Positions 27,612 to 40,773 of a stretch of 64,000 nt of DNA are shown here, in pieces. The notes under the pieces are model-generated. The model saw only the letters and a program-made list of their open reading frames with translations. It searched no databases and was not told the origin of the DNA. The position numbers and the translations under genes were made by a program. Position 1 is the stretch's first letter; each line of letters starts with the position of its first letter. The DNA comes from Chrysomallon squamiferum (taxonomy: Eukaryota; Mollusca; Gastropoda; Neomphalida; Peltospiridae). Location of the stretch: NCBI GenBank assembly GCA_012295275.1, contig CM022672.1, positions 32,312,087-32,376,086 on the forward strand. The letters run 5' to 3'.

Positions 27612-28125
27612 GAAGTAGTGTCAATCGTTCTGAAACGTCGCATTCGATGTTCATCAACGTCAGCATATTTAAACGTTTTTCTCCCATCGTCTTTCTTTGT
27701 GTAGTTTTATGCGGCGCAATTTGGAAAACGAGTGTTCCTCCGTGCAGTTTGTAATCACCAAACACAAATGCATGCGTAGCATTATTTCAATATTAGATAA
27801 ACATGACTGCATGTTGTGATCGCTGATGAGACGGTATATCAGCAGCTCCAATGTCTCGTCGTCTGTCATCGCCGTGCTGTCCTCATCATCAGCTGCAGCA
27901 TGTGACTGAGAAGCACTCGGATCAGAAGTGCCACGAACTGTAGAAGTTCGTTTGTTACATTGGCCTGGAAATCATTTTGATACGTGTTAATGAGAGCCAG
28001 CGCCGATTTTGACAGATGTTCGTTGGATACTGACCGTAAATGTCGGAAGAATCCAAACTTGTTACTGATTTCCTCATCTGCTTGCAGACGTTTCTTCAGT
28101 ATTTGCGAGAAAGCAACTAATGAAC
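27612..28125 (-). pseudogene. hAT transposase 3' end (ZMYM1-like), inactivated
   Basis: hAT transposases cut and paste DNA and end in a dimerisation domain (HATC). Minus-strand reading begins SQILKKRLQADEEISNKFGF and continues ANVTNELLQFVALL, as in the region before HATC in ZMYM1-like elements. A frameshift follows, then MTDDETLELLIYRLIS with MLRMHLCLVITN and EEHSFSKLRRIK, the HATC core. A second shift gives MGEKRLNMLTLMNIECDVSE, the last HATC helix. The N-terminal part and catalytic residues are not found. The neighbouring CpG-rich sequence (27150-27260, 28270-28345) may be the rest of the element. Dead and truncated. Confidence 0.75.
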
Positions 28126-28343
28126 TAGGTGTGGTTCACTGGCTAGTCAGAAAAGCAAATTTCAACAACAAAACTGTTCATAAACGTACATCTACACGAA
28201 AAAAATACCAAAGGCTATAGTCAAAAGGCTGTAGCTGATACCCAGCTTTTTGATTAAACAAAAAACCCAAACACCTGAAAGCCTCTGAAAGCGCGGGGCC
28301 CGTACCATTTTCTACATCTGCTACGTTGTAAATCCGGCACTGA

Positions 28344-28452
<109 letters not shown>

Positions 28453-28877
28453 GACAAAAAACATACCTACCTTATCTATAAAAAAAGTGTTTCTCTTACT
28501 ATTTTTGGTTAATGAATTTCTCAGATCCTTGTATATAATTACATATCTCAGGAAAATGTAATAAATACATATTCTTAATGGAAAATAACTTTACTGATTC
28601 AATGTTAGGACACTGAAAGGCTTAATCATCATATACTGAAGAGGTGGGAAACATATTTAAAACATCAATCAAAATTAGGTTTATCTTTTCTTAAATTTAT
28701 TATTTTATGTTGAACAGAAATATTATTTTATTACATCAATTTTCTGGAACCCTTTGAAAAATTTTTCCACATTATTCTTTTTGTCACATTAATAATAAAT
28801 TAACAAAAACTCCTAACCAGTGTCTGATGACTCTAAAGCACACAGACATTTTTTTTAAATTAAACTAATATGTATGC

Positions 28878-29004
<127 letters not shown>

Positions 29005-29035
29005 TATATACATAGATACACACATGTATAAAGAC

Positions 29036-29074
29036 AAATTATTGATGCAGCCTGTAATAAAACTGTATTATTTA

Positions 29075-29080
<6 letters not shown>
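29036..29080. other. Micro-inverted block relative to copy A
   Basis: Matches the reverse complement of 2693-2736. Flanked on both sides by TA repeats. Confidence 0.85.

Positions 29081-29126
<46 letters not shown>
29079..29126. repeat. (TA)n microsatellite
   Basis: About 24 dinucleotides; the partner tract in copy A is 2746-2765. Confidence 0.95.
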
Positions 29127-29130
<4 letters not shown>

Positions 29131-29204
29131 GGTTAACAGTGCAGAAGTTCACATCAACTCCAAGCACCAAACAGTATCAGTAACAGTTGTTGTCTCCTCA
29201 TGGT

Positions 29205-29475
29205 GCTGCAGTCTGGTATTTTTTTCCCAATCTACACATCATTCTGTGACACATGAGATTTTAAAGTTGAGTGTGTTTCTCTTAGGCTGACATTTTCACT
29301 TCTGTTTTGACAGCATAAAGAAAAAACCCTGACAGACTGAGTAAATGTTTATATCTCTTGCTGACTAGATAAAATGGGTGAAATCTTGATTTGTTTTTCA
29401 GTTATAGAAATACAAATAAATAAATATATGTAATCAAATTTTATTTACTTTTCTTAAAACAAACGGTTTAAACTA
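29205..29475. other. Copy-B-specific stretch
   Basis: Copy A runs straight across this point (GTTGTTGTCTTCTC to AACTAGTCTGT). Either an insertion in B or a deletion in A. No inverted ends or target duplications are evident, so deletion in A is slightly preferred. Confidence 0.65.
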
Positions 29476-29956
29476 GTCTGTAATTTTTTTTCTATGTTAT
29501 GGACATTTCGTGCACTCAACCTGAATCAGAAAATTCAAATAATTTTGTACAGCTACTAATATACAAGAATTTGTAATGTTTATTAAGTTTCGGTTTATGT
29601 ACCAAAACCAAATAAATAAAAATATTCCTCATCTTAGGATGTTTGATAATGCTAGCTAAAGATATTAGATTAAAAACAGAATATAAAATAATTCGAAATG
29701 TTTATTTCAACAAGAAAACAAGTTAATATCAAAAATACTTTTTCATATAAAAAGCATAATTTTAGAAAAATGTAATAAAAGTCCTTAATTAAAAATTTAG
29801 AAAAGCATTTTATAAAATATTATTGAACTTTCAAATTAAGAGTTTTAAAATGTTTTATAAGATTTTTAAGATGACAGCCAAGGGTGCTGTAAAATATAAA
29901 AATACCAAGATTTCTGATCTATCCAACAAAAGTATAATAATAAAACATTCAAAATG

Positions 29957-29980
29957 AAAAAAAAAAAAAAAAAAAAAAAA
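29957..29980. repeat. Poly-A tract
   Basis: Run of about 24 A, absent from the matching place in copy A. Confidence 0.9.
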
Positions 29981-30593
29981 GGCCAAGGCATTTGTTTAGA
30001 AAAAAGTTAGAGGCTTAATAAATAACTTGTAATCTGAAAATTGTTTATTAAGAAAATGTCTAATTTCTGATTTTATCTTCCAAAAAACTTAAAATTATCT
30101 ATTTCCATTTTATGTTTTATTAAGATAAGTTTATTGGCTAAATCTTTACCAGAAGTCTTGGTGTTCTTTGTTATTTTATATTTGGTATAGATAATTCAGT
30201 AGATTTAAAAAATAAAATAAAATAAGAAATACAAAAAATAAAACAGAAAAATTAAATTATCTCCCCTGGACCAAACATCTTTATATAAAATGTGTACTTT
30301 TTTTTTTAAACCTGTAATCAAGTATTTCTAACATAAATCATTTTTAAAAATTAAAGTTTTTTTTTTTCACAGATCTGACTGAAGGTGGTGCTGTGTCTGG
30401 TCCTAGCATTATGTATATTGGTCTGTAGGTAACTACATCTTCCAATCTGAAACCACAGTTTCAGTTTTATAAATTATCCAGTAAGTGTAGTCTATGTTTT
30501 TAAACTTTTGTTAGGTGTGAATTTTTCTAGAAGTTCTCAGTATTCTTCAAGCATTCAGCTTCTTTTTATTTTTGTGTGGAGATATTTCATCTT

Positions 30594-32931
30594 CTATTTC
30601 TTCTGCTTCCTTAGTTCAGTATGATCAGAAAACTTGAAAAACTTGGAGGTAAACTCAAAAACCCATTTAGAATGAACAGATGATTATCATTAACACTTCT
30701 CATGATAAACAACCCTGAAAATTTAAAACAAAAATAAATGTGTTTTTATTAAAACTAAAATAATACGTTCAGAATTGTATAAAATTTACCTCTTAATGTG
30801 GATTATACAATTTGACATGTAAAATGAACACTAGATAAAATTCAAATCTGATGTTTTGTGACTTAATAGTAGAGAACTGTGCTAAGAAGTAACAGATTTT
30901 TGTATCAATCTTGAGTTTGGGAGTCTGTTACTGGTGTATTAAAAAATGTACACTGAAAATTGAACATAAAAATTGCTGTCTTAATTAACAGTGAAAAGGT
31001 AAAGGGTTTTTCTCTCACTGTCATTATCAAAAATAATAATTATCATCTGAAACAGACCATTTAAAATTATTTTTCACACTTCATGGTTACCGAAAGGCCT
31101 GATGGAAAAGTTTATTAAAATTTGTGAGAGATACTTTTTTGCATTTATTTACCAGTCAAGCAGACAGTTAAACTAACATGATGTGAAGAATCTGCTGTAA
31201 ATAGATTTCTGTACTCTGTGTACAACACCTGCTTGTGTCCACAAAACCAGACAAGACATTACATTTAAAACAAAAATGTCTAATAGTATTACAAATGTAA
31301 TGTAAATACACTTTACTTACCAATCACTCAGCCTGTTAAAACAGTACTGATGTAAAACATCTGACTGTCTGTAACTGTCCTGTGATTTCTTTGCTGTGAG
31401 AATCTGCTGTAAATAGATTTCTGTACTCTGTGGTGATTCTGACATAACATCCAGCTTGTTTCTGAAAATAAAACATTAATTGTACATTTTTGTAGAACAA
31501 CTATTATAATTTTATTTCTTCATTTGAATTTCTTCTCAACTTAAGATATATGTAGAGTGAAATAAAATTTGACTGAAATGAAATAAAGTCAAGCTGTATT
31601 TATCAAAATATTTCTTGTTTTTTCCTGTATTTTTAATTATCTGGGGGTGTGTGTGTTTAACACAAGTGTGAACAAATCAAGTCAGAACCTTTAAGTATGA
31701 ATCTAATAATTTTAAAAATAAAACATACTTATTTATTTTTATTTTTTTTACTTTTTTAAATTGATAACATAAAATCTATAATCTTTAACTTATTCTTAAT
31801 TTTTAAATTTAAACTTTCTAAAATGCATATTCAATTGACTATTTCCTCTTACAGCTATGTTATCACTATTGGTGAATCAATGACAAAGTCTGTATTTACA
31901 AATAAACAACAAATTTATATGTAATAATATTAATATTAAAACATTCTCAGGTGAAATTAAGTAATTTATTATTTTAAATTTAATCTTTATAAAATCTGGT
32001 AGTAAACTGAATTACCTGTCCATTATACCCAGCATCTGTTTACAAACATGTTGAGTACATCTGAGTGTCTGAGACTGTACAAATTTCTCTTAACAGTCAG
32101 GACTGGAGAAGTGTCTGTTCTTCACTGAACTGTGCACTACACACATGATCAAGCGGTCATACTTGGCCTGAAGAAACCTGGCCTTTTTTCTGAACAGAAA
32201 GAGCTTGTTTATCCTGTAAAGTCATAAATTACATTTATCATTGATAAACCTTAACAATGAAATGAGTTAACTAAAAAATTGTAACATTTATTACTGATAA
32301 CTCTAATAAATAAAATTACAGTTAATCAAAAAAAAAAAAGAATTATAAAATTTATCATTGGTAATCTCTGGAAACAAAAACAAATTACTATTTAAATATC
32401 ACCTAAAATATTAAAATTCAAATTATTTAGTCAGAATAAATTGATTTTGCTCAGATTTTTCTCTATTTTATTATTGTTCGTAACAACCAACAAAAAGGAA
32501 AACAAAACTTTCATTGTGTCAAACATTTTTCTTAAAAATGATTATTTCCCATAAATAAAAAAAATAATAAAAAAAATCTTTAGGATGGAGTAAAAATAAT
32601 TTATTTTATTTATGAATAATTTTACTTCTTTCTGTTTTTAAAAACAATAAATTTATTTCCTTGTTTTTTATTTGCGTTTTTTTTTTCATCTTCAAAACAT
32701 AAGATGTTTTATGTAAAATTTGTTTAATAATAATTTTGGTTGTTTAATGTTATACTAGCTTAATCAGATCTGTAATACCAATACAAAAAATGAATTTCAA
32801 ACCTCTGGTCTGTATAAAACATTCTGCACAGACAACACAGACACAACTGTGACAATTCGACCACTACAGGCCAAGTGACGTGACATGATAAACGTCTTGG
32901 ACAATATGGACTCCAGTGGAAATTCAACCAT
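30594..32931 (-). pseudogene. DHX8/PRP22-like RNA helicase 3' end, inactivated (copy B)
   Basis: Partner of the pseudogene at 3985-6392. Exon 32931-32803 reads [20 protein letters not shown] and ends [10 protein letters not shown], nearer the family than copy A at that end. Exon 32213-32016 has the same six-A frameshift and the same TAA after the SSPDC stretch as copy A. Exon 31461-31321 starts in frame after the split Arg codon as NKLDVMSESP, where copy A lost a base. The partial repeat exon is at about 31150-31245. The last segment, 30672-30594, reads WVFEFTSKFFKFSDHTEL and ends in the same stop. Shared lesions show that the ancestor of both copies was already dead. Retained introns exclude a processed pseudogene. 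Confidence 0.82.
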
Positions 32932-33360
32932 CTGTAAATACAAAATAAATATATAACAAATATACATGATTAATAGTTGTAAAAGATTTTACAACAACAA
33001 CAACAACAACAATAATAACAAGAACAATAACAACTGTATTTTACTTGAAAATACCAGCATGATAAATATATATAAAAAAATGTTTCTCACACACAACAAA
33101 ATTGTAAATATACCTATCCACTTCATAACAGCTAGTATATTAAAAATGTGTATATACATATATAGTTTTAAATATTACTTTGCGAAATATATATATAGGC
33201 CTATATTGTATAATATACACTACAGTTATACTGTATACTCTGTAATACACTTACACACTAATACAGGGCAGCGGGCTTGAAATGGCCAAAGATCCGTTTG
33301 GGCGACTTGACCTGTTTATCTATAAGTTATGATTCAAGAGCCACTATTAATTACTTTATC

Positions 33361-33627
33361 TCAGATATTTATTTCACATAAAAGGTTTGCTCGTAGTTCG
33401 ATAAATTGGACGTCCTGGCTTATCTTATTTTGCCAATATTTTTTTATAAACACTAACTGTGAACGCCGGATATGCATGTGGTTAACTGTAGTCTTGATAA
33501 ACAAAACCGCGAGTCTCGCTGATTCAGTATCGTTAAAACTGGTCGTGACCATTCGGATCATTCCGAACCTTCCCGAATGCCGTCTTAGCTTCTGTCGTCT
33601 GCGACAGTAGACAGAAAACCACACCAT
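33361..33627 (-). other. 88-codon open frame in a GC-richer block (copy B)
   Basis: Differs from the frame at 6831-7097 by three residues (Leu/Val, Arg/Gln, Tyr/Asp). The block is inside the near-identical part of the duplication, so an open frame here is weak evidence. No family recognised. The plus strand is also partly open. Confidence 0.25.
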
Positions 33628-33898
33628 AATCTCAAACCACGAGTAATTTCAACAAATTTTGTAATCAAGAGATAAACACATTAATAACTTGTTAAATACT
33701 AAAAACCAGCAGGTTCACGAGTGAACTGTTTTTACTTTAAATAGTTATAAAGTTAAATTTTGTTATTTTAAATATAGTAAATAAATAAGCAATAATAGGG
33801 CTGTTTCAATAGTTATTAGATTGAAAAGAAAAGTGATTTGTTGTATTTACTTTCTATTATATATGTTTTTCATAAATATTTGCTTTCTTTCTTTTCAT

Positions 33899-33919
33899 TT
33901 TTTTTTTTTTTTTTTTTTT

Positions 33920-33950
<31 letters not shown>

Positions 33951-33967
33951 TGTGTTTTTTTTTTGTT

Positions 33968-34000
<33 letters not shown>
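33899..34000. repeat. T-rich tract with (TTTA)n
   Basis: Length variant of 7371-7459. Confidence 0.9.
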
Positions 34001-34990
34001 CAAATTTGTAATACTGTTTAACTGTTATTCCTGGATAATATATCTCAGTTCAGAAATATATTGTTTCTGGAGTTTATTAATTTCAAAATCAATGTTAATA
34101 AAATTTTATTTTGAAAATGAATGATAGTTTTGATCTACTGGATGAAGTATTGGATCCTTAGATAAAGTTTATTTCATGTTACGATATTATTTTTAGATAA
34201 ATCTTTTGCTTTTTGTCAGTTCTCAAGTATTACTCTACAAATCAATGACTGTACATTTTGCAGTCAACTGAAATGTGTTCTAACTGTAAAAGCTGCAGTG
34301 GACTGAATTCTGATATTTTCTTTCTTATGATTGAGATTTTTTAATGGATCTTTGAAAAATTCATTTTATCTCATTGACGATCACAAAGTTAACAATCATA
34401 CAAATTAAATAATCTACTATAGTCTTATATAATCACAAAACACACTATTCTAGATTCATAAACAGACATTTACAAAATTCATTTATGATATTTACTAACC
34501 TTTGTATTCTTTTCTTAACACTGTATCCTAATAATTAAAATATTTAGGATTACAACTAAAGTAATACTCTAACAAAAAAAAAAAAAAATTAAAAAAACAA
34601 AAAAGTACCTGAAATGAAAAAAAAAAAAAAAAACACCATTAATATTACAGGTTTACATAAATACCTTAAAGGTTAACTGCTTAAACTGAATAATAAAGTT
34701 TAACAAAGTAGGTAACCAAATACATTGAACTCTTCACATGAGAGACAACACATTTCCTGAGAATTCACTTCATTTGTTATCACAGTCAGTATATGTCATC
34801 CAGTCACAGATACATATTTATTGTGTAGTTCTAGGAATATGAGAGGTTAAAAACAAATCACACCAAAAAACACTGGCCCCTACATGACACTCATATAATA
34901 GCATACATAAACATAATGTTACATATAAATAATACAGCGATATAAATTAACAGTCTTTACTAAAACTGATGGTTTTGCAAGTATATAAAC

Positions 34991-35275
34991 ATCCATTCCA
35001 CCCTCGAAAACAAGCACGTTCTACAACCCTCAGCCCGACACACACTTACATTCACATACACAAACATCACTACACGTATCACACAACACTAATTAACTGA
35101 ATATGTTTGTTACATGTTATATCTCATCATGGAAATAAAACATTTACCAGAGCCTCGGAAAGACGGCGCTAAGAAATGAAATTTTTGTTTGCGCTTTTTA
35201 GCCACATTCTTGTTCAACGTTTGACGCTTCTTTTAACGTTGTTTACTGCAAGAAGGACAACAACAAATGTTATGA

Positions 35276-35326
<51 letters not shown>

Positions 35327-35560
35327 TTAAAATAACTGAAGAAAAAAACGAAAACAGATAGGGGAGCAAGAAAGAAACAAAATGATAAATAAATAAATAA
35401 ATAAAATGAAGGTTTCTATCCTGATACAGCCTTGTATTTGCTTGCACAAGGAAATAAAAGGTTTTATTTATTTATTTATTTTATTTTATTTTATGTTTCG
35501 ATTTTGTGTCAGGAATATTCTTACTTTGAAAATATTATGAACCTTTAACACCAAGCCTCC
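34991..35560. other. Non-coding stretch after copy B
   Basis: Unrelated to the sequence after copy A. Holds (AAT)n at 35277-35325 and AAAT/TTTA pieces near 35385-35480. No gene. Confidence 0.6.
35277..35325. repeat. (AAT)n microsatellite
   Basis: About 16 triplets. Confidence 0.95.
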
Positions 35561-35564
35561 CAAA

Positions 35565-35725
35565 CTTTAAATGGCGCGAAAAAGGGAAATTTAAATGTAA
35601 AAGAAAATTACCACGTGTGTTTCGTCTGATCGCTGATTGGTTGATGCTGAAGTAATATAACTGACATCTGCAATTCTCGCGGAAAAAATAACTGAGCTGG
35701 CGGGAAAAAATGTCTCGCCTGTTGA
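35565..35725. promoter_or_regulatory. Promoter-like block with E2F-type and CCAAT motifs
   Basis: Within 160 bases lie GGCGCGAAAA (35571 region), TCGCGGAAAAA and GGCGGGAAAAA (near 35700). All are good E2F-type words (TTTSGCGC or TTTCCCGC on the other strand). GATTGGTTG near 35634 is an inverted CCAAT box and CACGTG (35612 region) is an E-box. The cluster is GC-richer than its surroundings. No coding exon follows in either direction within a few hundred bases, so it may be an orphaned promoter or that of a gene with a distant first coding exon. Confidence 0.4.
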
Positions 35726-35993
35726 TTTTCTTCATTTTACAAAAAGAAAAACAAAAATTGTAATTCCACGGGATAGAAGAAAAAAAAAAGAAGTAAATAA
35801 TAATTAAAACAAACAAATAGAGAAAAGAAACACTATTAGATGAATCTATTTCTAATTATTAATAACGAAATGTACAAAAGCAAAACGAAACAATAAAAAT
35901 AACGATTGAGACAATAATGATAAATAGAATAAAAGAAAAATAGAAAAAGTAATACGACGATCAAAATAACAATATAATAACAACAACAGCATA

Positions 35994-35999
<6 letters not shown>

Positions 36000-36049
<50 letters not shown>

Positions 36050-36067
36050 TAATAATAATAATAATAA
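36000..36067. repeat. (AAT)n microsatellite
   Basis: Long AAT tract with one CAA interruption at the start of flank copy B. Confidence 0.95.
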
Positions 36068-36820
36068 CCTCATACGAAATATAATTTTAAAATGTTTCTA
36101 GTACACAGCCTCACACTGCAGTGACCAGTTTTCTATATTCACATCTAGCTATGACCTGTACATAGAAATATTTCAAAAACCAAACATTTTTATGTAAAAA
36201 AATAATCAACCTAAGATATTTTCTAACAAGCGAATATTTTCTGTTCAATACTGCGATCAGAAATCTAAAAATAAATAAATAAATAAAAGATAATGAAAGA
36301 AAGAAAGAAAACAAATCAGATAAATATATACCAAATCGATAAAAGATAAAAAGAAGTACATTATGCTTACACTAGTGATAATTATGATGACGACAACAAC
36401 AATAATTATTATTATAATTATTTTTATACACAGACATATTTAACTGTGGGAGAAACAATTTTCAAGACGCAATGTACAAATGGTCATTTACAGAAATTTA
36501 CTCCTCGAAAAGACAAAATAATTAAAGACAATAACAAATATAAAAAGAAACACTATAAAAGAAAAAAGAATAAGAAGTTAGGAAAATCAAGGAATATTAT
36601 GTGATACTTTTGAAATATAAAACTATATAAAATTTCAACTTCCTGATCGACAATTTCTTATAAGTGACTATTTTCTATCAACTCAATTATAGGTCACAGA
36701 AGTCACCGATCTAAGAATAAATAAAATAAAATAAAATATTATAAAGGAAACGATATATAGCAAAAGGCTTGAATAAAAAAAAAGAAGATATAATAGGATA
36801 GCAGTTGTAATAGTAGTACC

Positions 36821-36888
<68 letters not shown>

Positions 36889-37960
36889 TAACAGCATATT
36901 AAAGTCAGGATATACATAACTTCTATTATTTCAATTTTAAAAAAAACTCACACTCAAGTAATCTATTTGTTAACTAACCCTGATATATTTAATAATAAAT
37001 TAAAAATACTGGAATCGTAAAATATAAGAAAATATAAAATGTTATAAAAGTTCAATATGGTCGACTACTTTAACTTCTGCTTTGTGCTCTTTTAGTTAGG
37101 AAACCCTCCACTGATAAACACGCGACTGACGTCAAATATCTTATACGTCATCAAGTGTTACGTTTCAGTTTCAGATTAAAATAAACAAATCGTGCTGCGA
37201 GATATATGTACACTGATCTTACATAAATCTTCTTTACAATAAATTACTTCAATTCTAATTCAGTAAATTAAATACTACTAGATGCCATTATTTATATATA
37301 AATTATAAATGTAATAATAATAACAGCAGCAACAACATCAACAACAAGGACAATAATAATAATAACAAATATTTTTTATAGTATACTGAATATAAGTGTA
37401 CATGTCTTCTTTCTCTGAATATCAATGTAAATTACACGAGACACACAAAGATATACTCGGCTGTTATTTACAGCGATCTGACAAATTCATTGTTAATATA
37501 CTGTCTGCCCATAAGTGTAGAAATAACCCGTGAAAATAAGAAATTATTAACATTTGTCAGCATTGTGAGAAGATAAATAATTTCAACAAAGACGAGAAAG
37601 ACAACCAACAAACAAACTCGTAAATAGAAAATAATTTAAATGTATGAGATAATATTATCACATCCTCTTGTGGCACCTTCCATATACCTGATGAACAGTA
37701 AAAGTTACAAGTCCAGGTCTACTACATATTTTTTCCCATGTTTAATAATATAATGCAGTTTGTTGTATGTACATTAATAGCAGCGACAATGTTAATTTTT
37801 TTTTCCTTTTATTGTTTTCCACTACAGATGAAAACAAATACCAAAACTTTGTATACACTAGTTGGAACTGGTGATAGACCAATACAAACGTTAGTTAAGA
37901 AGGAAGGAACGACTGAAGAAACGAAGAAAGAAAGAATGAAAGGAACACACACAAAAATAT
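36060..37960. repeat. BTBD 5'-flank segment, copy B (pairs with 14680-16800)
   Basis: Same block order as 14680-16800 but without a BTBD coding exon next to it. The 144-codon minus frame at 16295-16729 is not preserved here, so that frame is not a gene. AAT tract at about 36820-36885. Confidence 0.85.
37048..37270. promoter_or_regulatory. Conserved promoter-like block, copy B
   Basis: Contains TGACGTCA at 37127-37134, TACGTCATCAAGTGTTACG and AATCGTGCTGCGAGATATAT. Better conserved with 15771-16010 than the sequence around it. Suggests a former BTBD-paralogue promoter or other regulatory element. Confidence 0.4.
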
Positions 37961-38414
37961 AAAAGTATTTAAAAAAAATTAATAATAAAATAAAATAAAT
38001 TAAATTAAATTAAAACAATATAAAATACTCGCTGAAATCAGATCTATAAATAAAATAAAATAATATAAATAAATATAGAAAGAAAGGAAGAAAAAACGAA
38101 TAAAGCTGACCAGTGTTTCTTTAGAAGTGGAAAGGGATATAATATTTATAGACATTTCTATCTGCTCCTAAGGCAATTAATAACCAATGTACGTGACAGT
38201 GATTTTGTTATCAATAGGTAAAATTCAATAGACTAAAAGTGCTAACCTCAGCGAAGAAAACAATAATAACAACAACAAAAAATAATAACAATAACAACAA
38301 CAAACAACAACAATAATAATTATAATTATAACTAAATCAATAAATAAAAATAACAAATAACAATATAAAAACACGCATATACTAGAAAATTAAAATTGGT
38401 CTTCGCAAAGTGTT
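37961..38414. other. AT-rich non-coding stretch
   Basis: AAAT and CAA-rich sequence, no gene. Confidence 0.6.
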
Positions 38415-38427
38415 CAGAGAGAGAGAG

Positions 38428-38515
<88 letters not shown>
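38415..38515. repeat. (GA)n microsatellite
   Basis: About 48 dinucleotides with one interruption near the left end. Confidence 0.97.
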
Positions 38516-38518
<3 letters not shown>

Positions 38519-38899
38519 AAATGCATAAGTTCTTACCAGGTTGGATAATTTCTAAGGAGATGTCAATCAGACTGTGTTGCCGTGGAAACCAGTTTTCAGT
38601 TGTATGAGACAAACACACAGATACGTGAATTAATATACCCGCTTTAAGAGAACTTTGACCATCTCGTGATGGAGATAAAACTCAGGTGAGGTATGTCAGT
38701 TTCAAACCATTGCCTTATTTAGTAAACTGATAATTGCATACGTCAGTTAGAAAAGATTACTAATCAACAATACACATTTAATCTTTTCTGTTTGACACGA
38801 AGTAAAACATCCAGGTCCGGGTTTGTTTAAATAACGGGTGGGGGTATGGTATTTATATATTTAGTTATTACAACCACTGTTGCCTGTAGTATTACTACA
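38516..38899. other. Unique stretch with an X-box-like site
   Basis: GC-richer than surroundings near 38520-38720. No coding exon recognised. An RFX X-box-like word lies at 38576. Confidence 0.5.
38576..38589. promoter_or_regulatory. X-box-like RFX site
   Basis: GTTGCCGTGGAAAC fits the RFX consensus of two GTTGCC-type half-sites spaced by two bases. RFX factors control ciliary and some other genes. No target gene is visible. Confidence 0.4.
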
Positions 38900-39420
38900 G
38901 CTACTACAACATTGTTTGTTCTAACTTGTATTTCATTTCACAAGTAGAACAAGCAACCACATCTACTACTACAACCATTATTACTACTGTTACTACTAAA
39001 ATACTATTACTAAAACTGCTAATAGTACTGTTGCTGCTACAGCTTTACTATTATTATTAGTAGTAGTATTACAACCACTTTAACTACTGTTACTATATTT
39101 TATAATACTACTTCTAATTCTATCACTACTACCACTGTCAGTACTTTTACTGTTAGCTACTACTGCTACTACAATTACTACTACTACCATACCGTTACTA
39201 GCGCTACTAATACTACAGTTGTTAATACTAATCCAACTGCTGAAATGTTGCTGCTGCTAAAACTTCTACTACTACTACTACTAATGATTCTACTACTACT
39301 ACTGCTTCTACTACTACTACTGCTTCTACTACTACTACTGATTCTACTACTGCTACTACTACTACTACTATAACTGTTACTACAACAACTGCTGTTAGTG
39401 TTACTGCTGATACTATTGTC
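38890..39420. repeat. (ACT)n-rich degenerate triplet region
   Basis: Imperfect ACT/ACC/GCT triplets, most regular at about 39265-39370. Non-coding. Confidence 0.9.
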
Positions 39421-39532
39421 TTGTAAATTTAAATTTCTTTATGATCAGATTTTTCTTTGTTTAATATTAACAATATTATTTTTTTAATCTATTTAAATAT
39501 AGTTATGTGTTCAACTCCTATATAATTAATCT

Positions 39533-39650
39533 AGTACTAAAACACGTGTTAGTGATAACATAACCAACTAATCTGTTTTGTCAAGAGTAAAGTTTACTTG
39601 GCTATCTTACATTTATTACCTACAGTTACACTCAGTACAAATCCACTTTC
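39533..39650. repeat. Short repeated module, copy 1
   Basis: AAACACGTGTTAGTGATAAC followed by CTAATCTGTTTTGTCAAG and TAAAGTTTAC. Recurs at 41785 and 42385. Contains CACGTG. Confidence 0.8.
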
Positions 39651-39655
39651 TACAC

Positions 39656-39794
39656 ACATGCATACGCACACACACAAGTATATATATATATTTGCGTATG
39701 TGTTTGTGCGCGTGTGTGCTTGCGTGCGTGTGTTTATGTATATATCAAACAAAATAATTAAACATTCAGATATGGTGAGTAAGAAAATGCACAC

Positions 39795-39850
<56 letters not shown>

Positions 39851-40345
39851 TAAAACACACATAAAGATATACACACAAAAAGTCGCACACACATACACAT
39901 ACACTTAGAGACACACACAAACATACACACAGACAGCTGACACATACACATACACACATTCATACACACAGACATACAACAAAAAAGACAAACACATACA
40001 TACATACACACAGACATACAAACAAAACAGGAATATGCATATACAAACACATACATAGATACACAAAGACAAACACAGAAACACACACACACACATTATA
40101 CACACAGACATACATATATACACACACACATATATACATACACACATAGACATACAGATATATACACAGACACATATACATCATACACACAGACATACAG
40201 ATATATACACAGACACATATACATCATACACACAGACATACAGATATATACACAGACAGACACATATACATCATACACACAGACATACAGATATATACAC
40301 AGACACATATACATCATACACACAGACATTCAGATACACACAGAA
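39656..40345. repeat. CA/ACAT-rich tract with 43-base minisatellite
   Basis: Mixed CA, CATA and AAT ((AAT)n at 39797-39848) repeats. From about 40136 a unit of 43 bases starting CATCATACACACAGACATAC repeats about five times (unit starts 40179, 40222, 40269, 40312; one unit has an extra GACA). Long Val/Cys/Tyr-rich frames on the minus strand are artefacts. Confidence 0.85.
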
Positions 40346-40690
40346 ATGCCTTCTGTTATTAAACTACAAAGAATAATCATTTTACTTTTTTTTTTTTTTT
40401 TTTTAAGGCAATTTTCCTTTCTCTATGGCTTATACTACAAGAAAAAAGAATCTGAATTTCTAATATTAACATCTCCCTGTTATAACTAATTTTCTAACAA
40501 CAGAGCCACGTCTCAGTGGTTTAATAAGAGTACAGACCTGATAACACAATTTAATATTTCTCTTTCCAACAATCCGCTGACCGCGTGACTAACACAGATA
40601 AAATACTTCTTAAAATAAATCTTCTTTAATCTGTGTTGGGAGTCAAGGTAATACAGGGTTCAATTTAAAATATTTGAAATACAATTTAAT
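40346..40690. other. AT-rich non-coding stretch
   Basis: Includes a poly-T run at 40385-40404. No gene. Confidence 0.6.
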
Positions 40691-40744
<54 letters not shown>

Positions 40745-40759
40745 AATAATAATAATAAT
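40691..40759. repeat. (CAA)n then (TAA)n microsatellite
   Basis: About 17 CAA triplets followed by AAT triplets. Confidence 0.95.
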
Positions 40760-40773
40760 AAATATAAATAAAA

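Noticed and set aside
33329-33610. 93-codon plus-strand frame in copy B
   Set aside because: It overlaps the minus-strand frame in a near-identical duplicated block, is shorter in copy A and has no family match.
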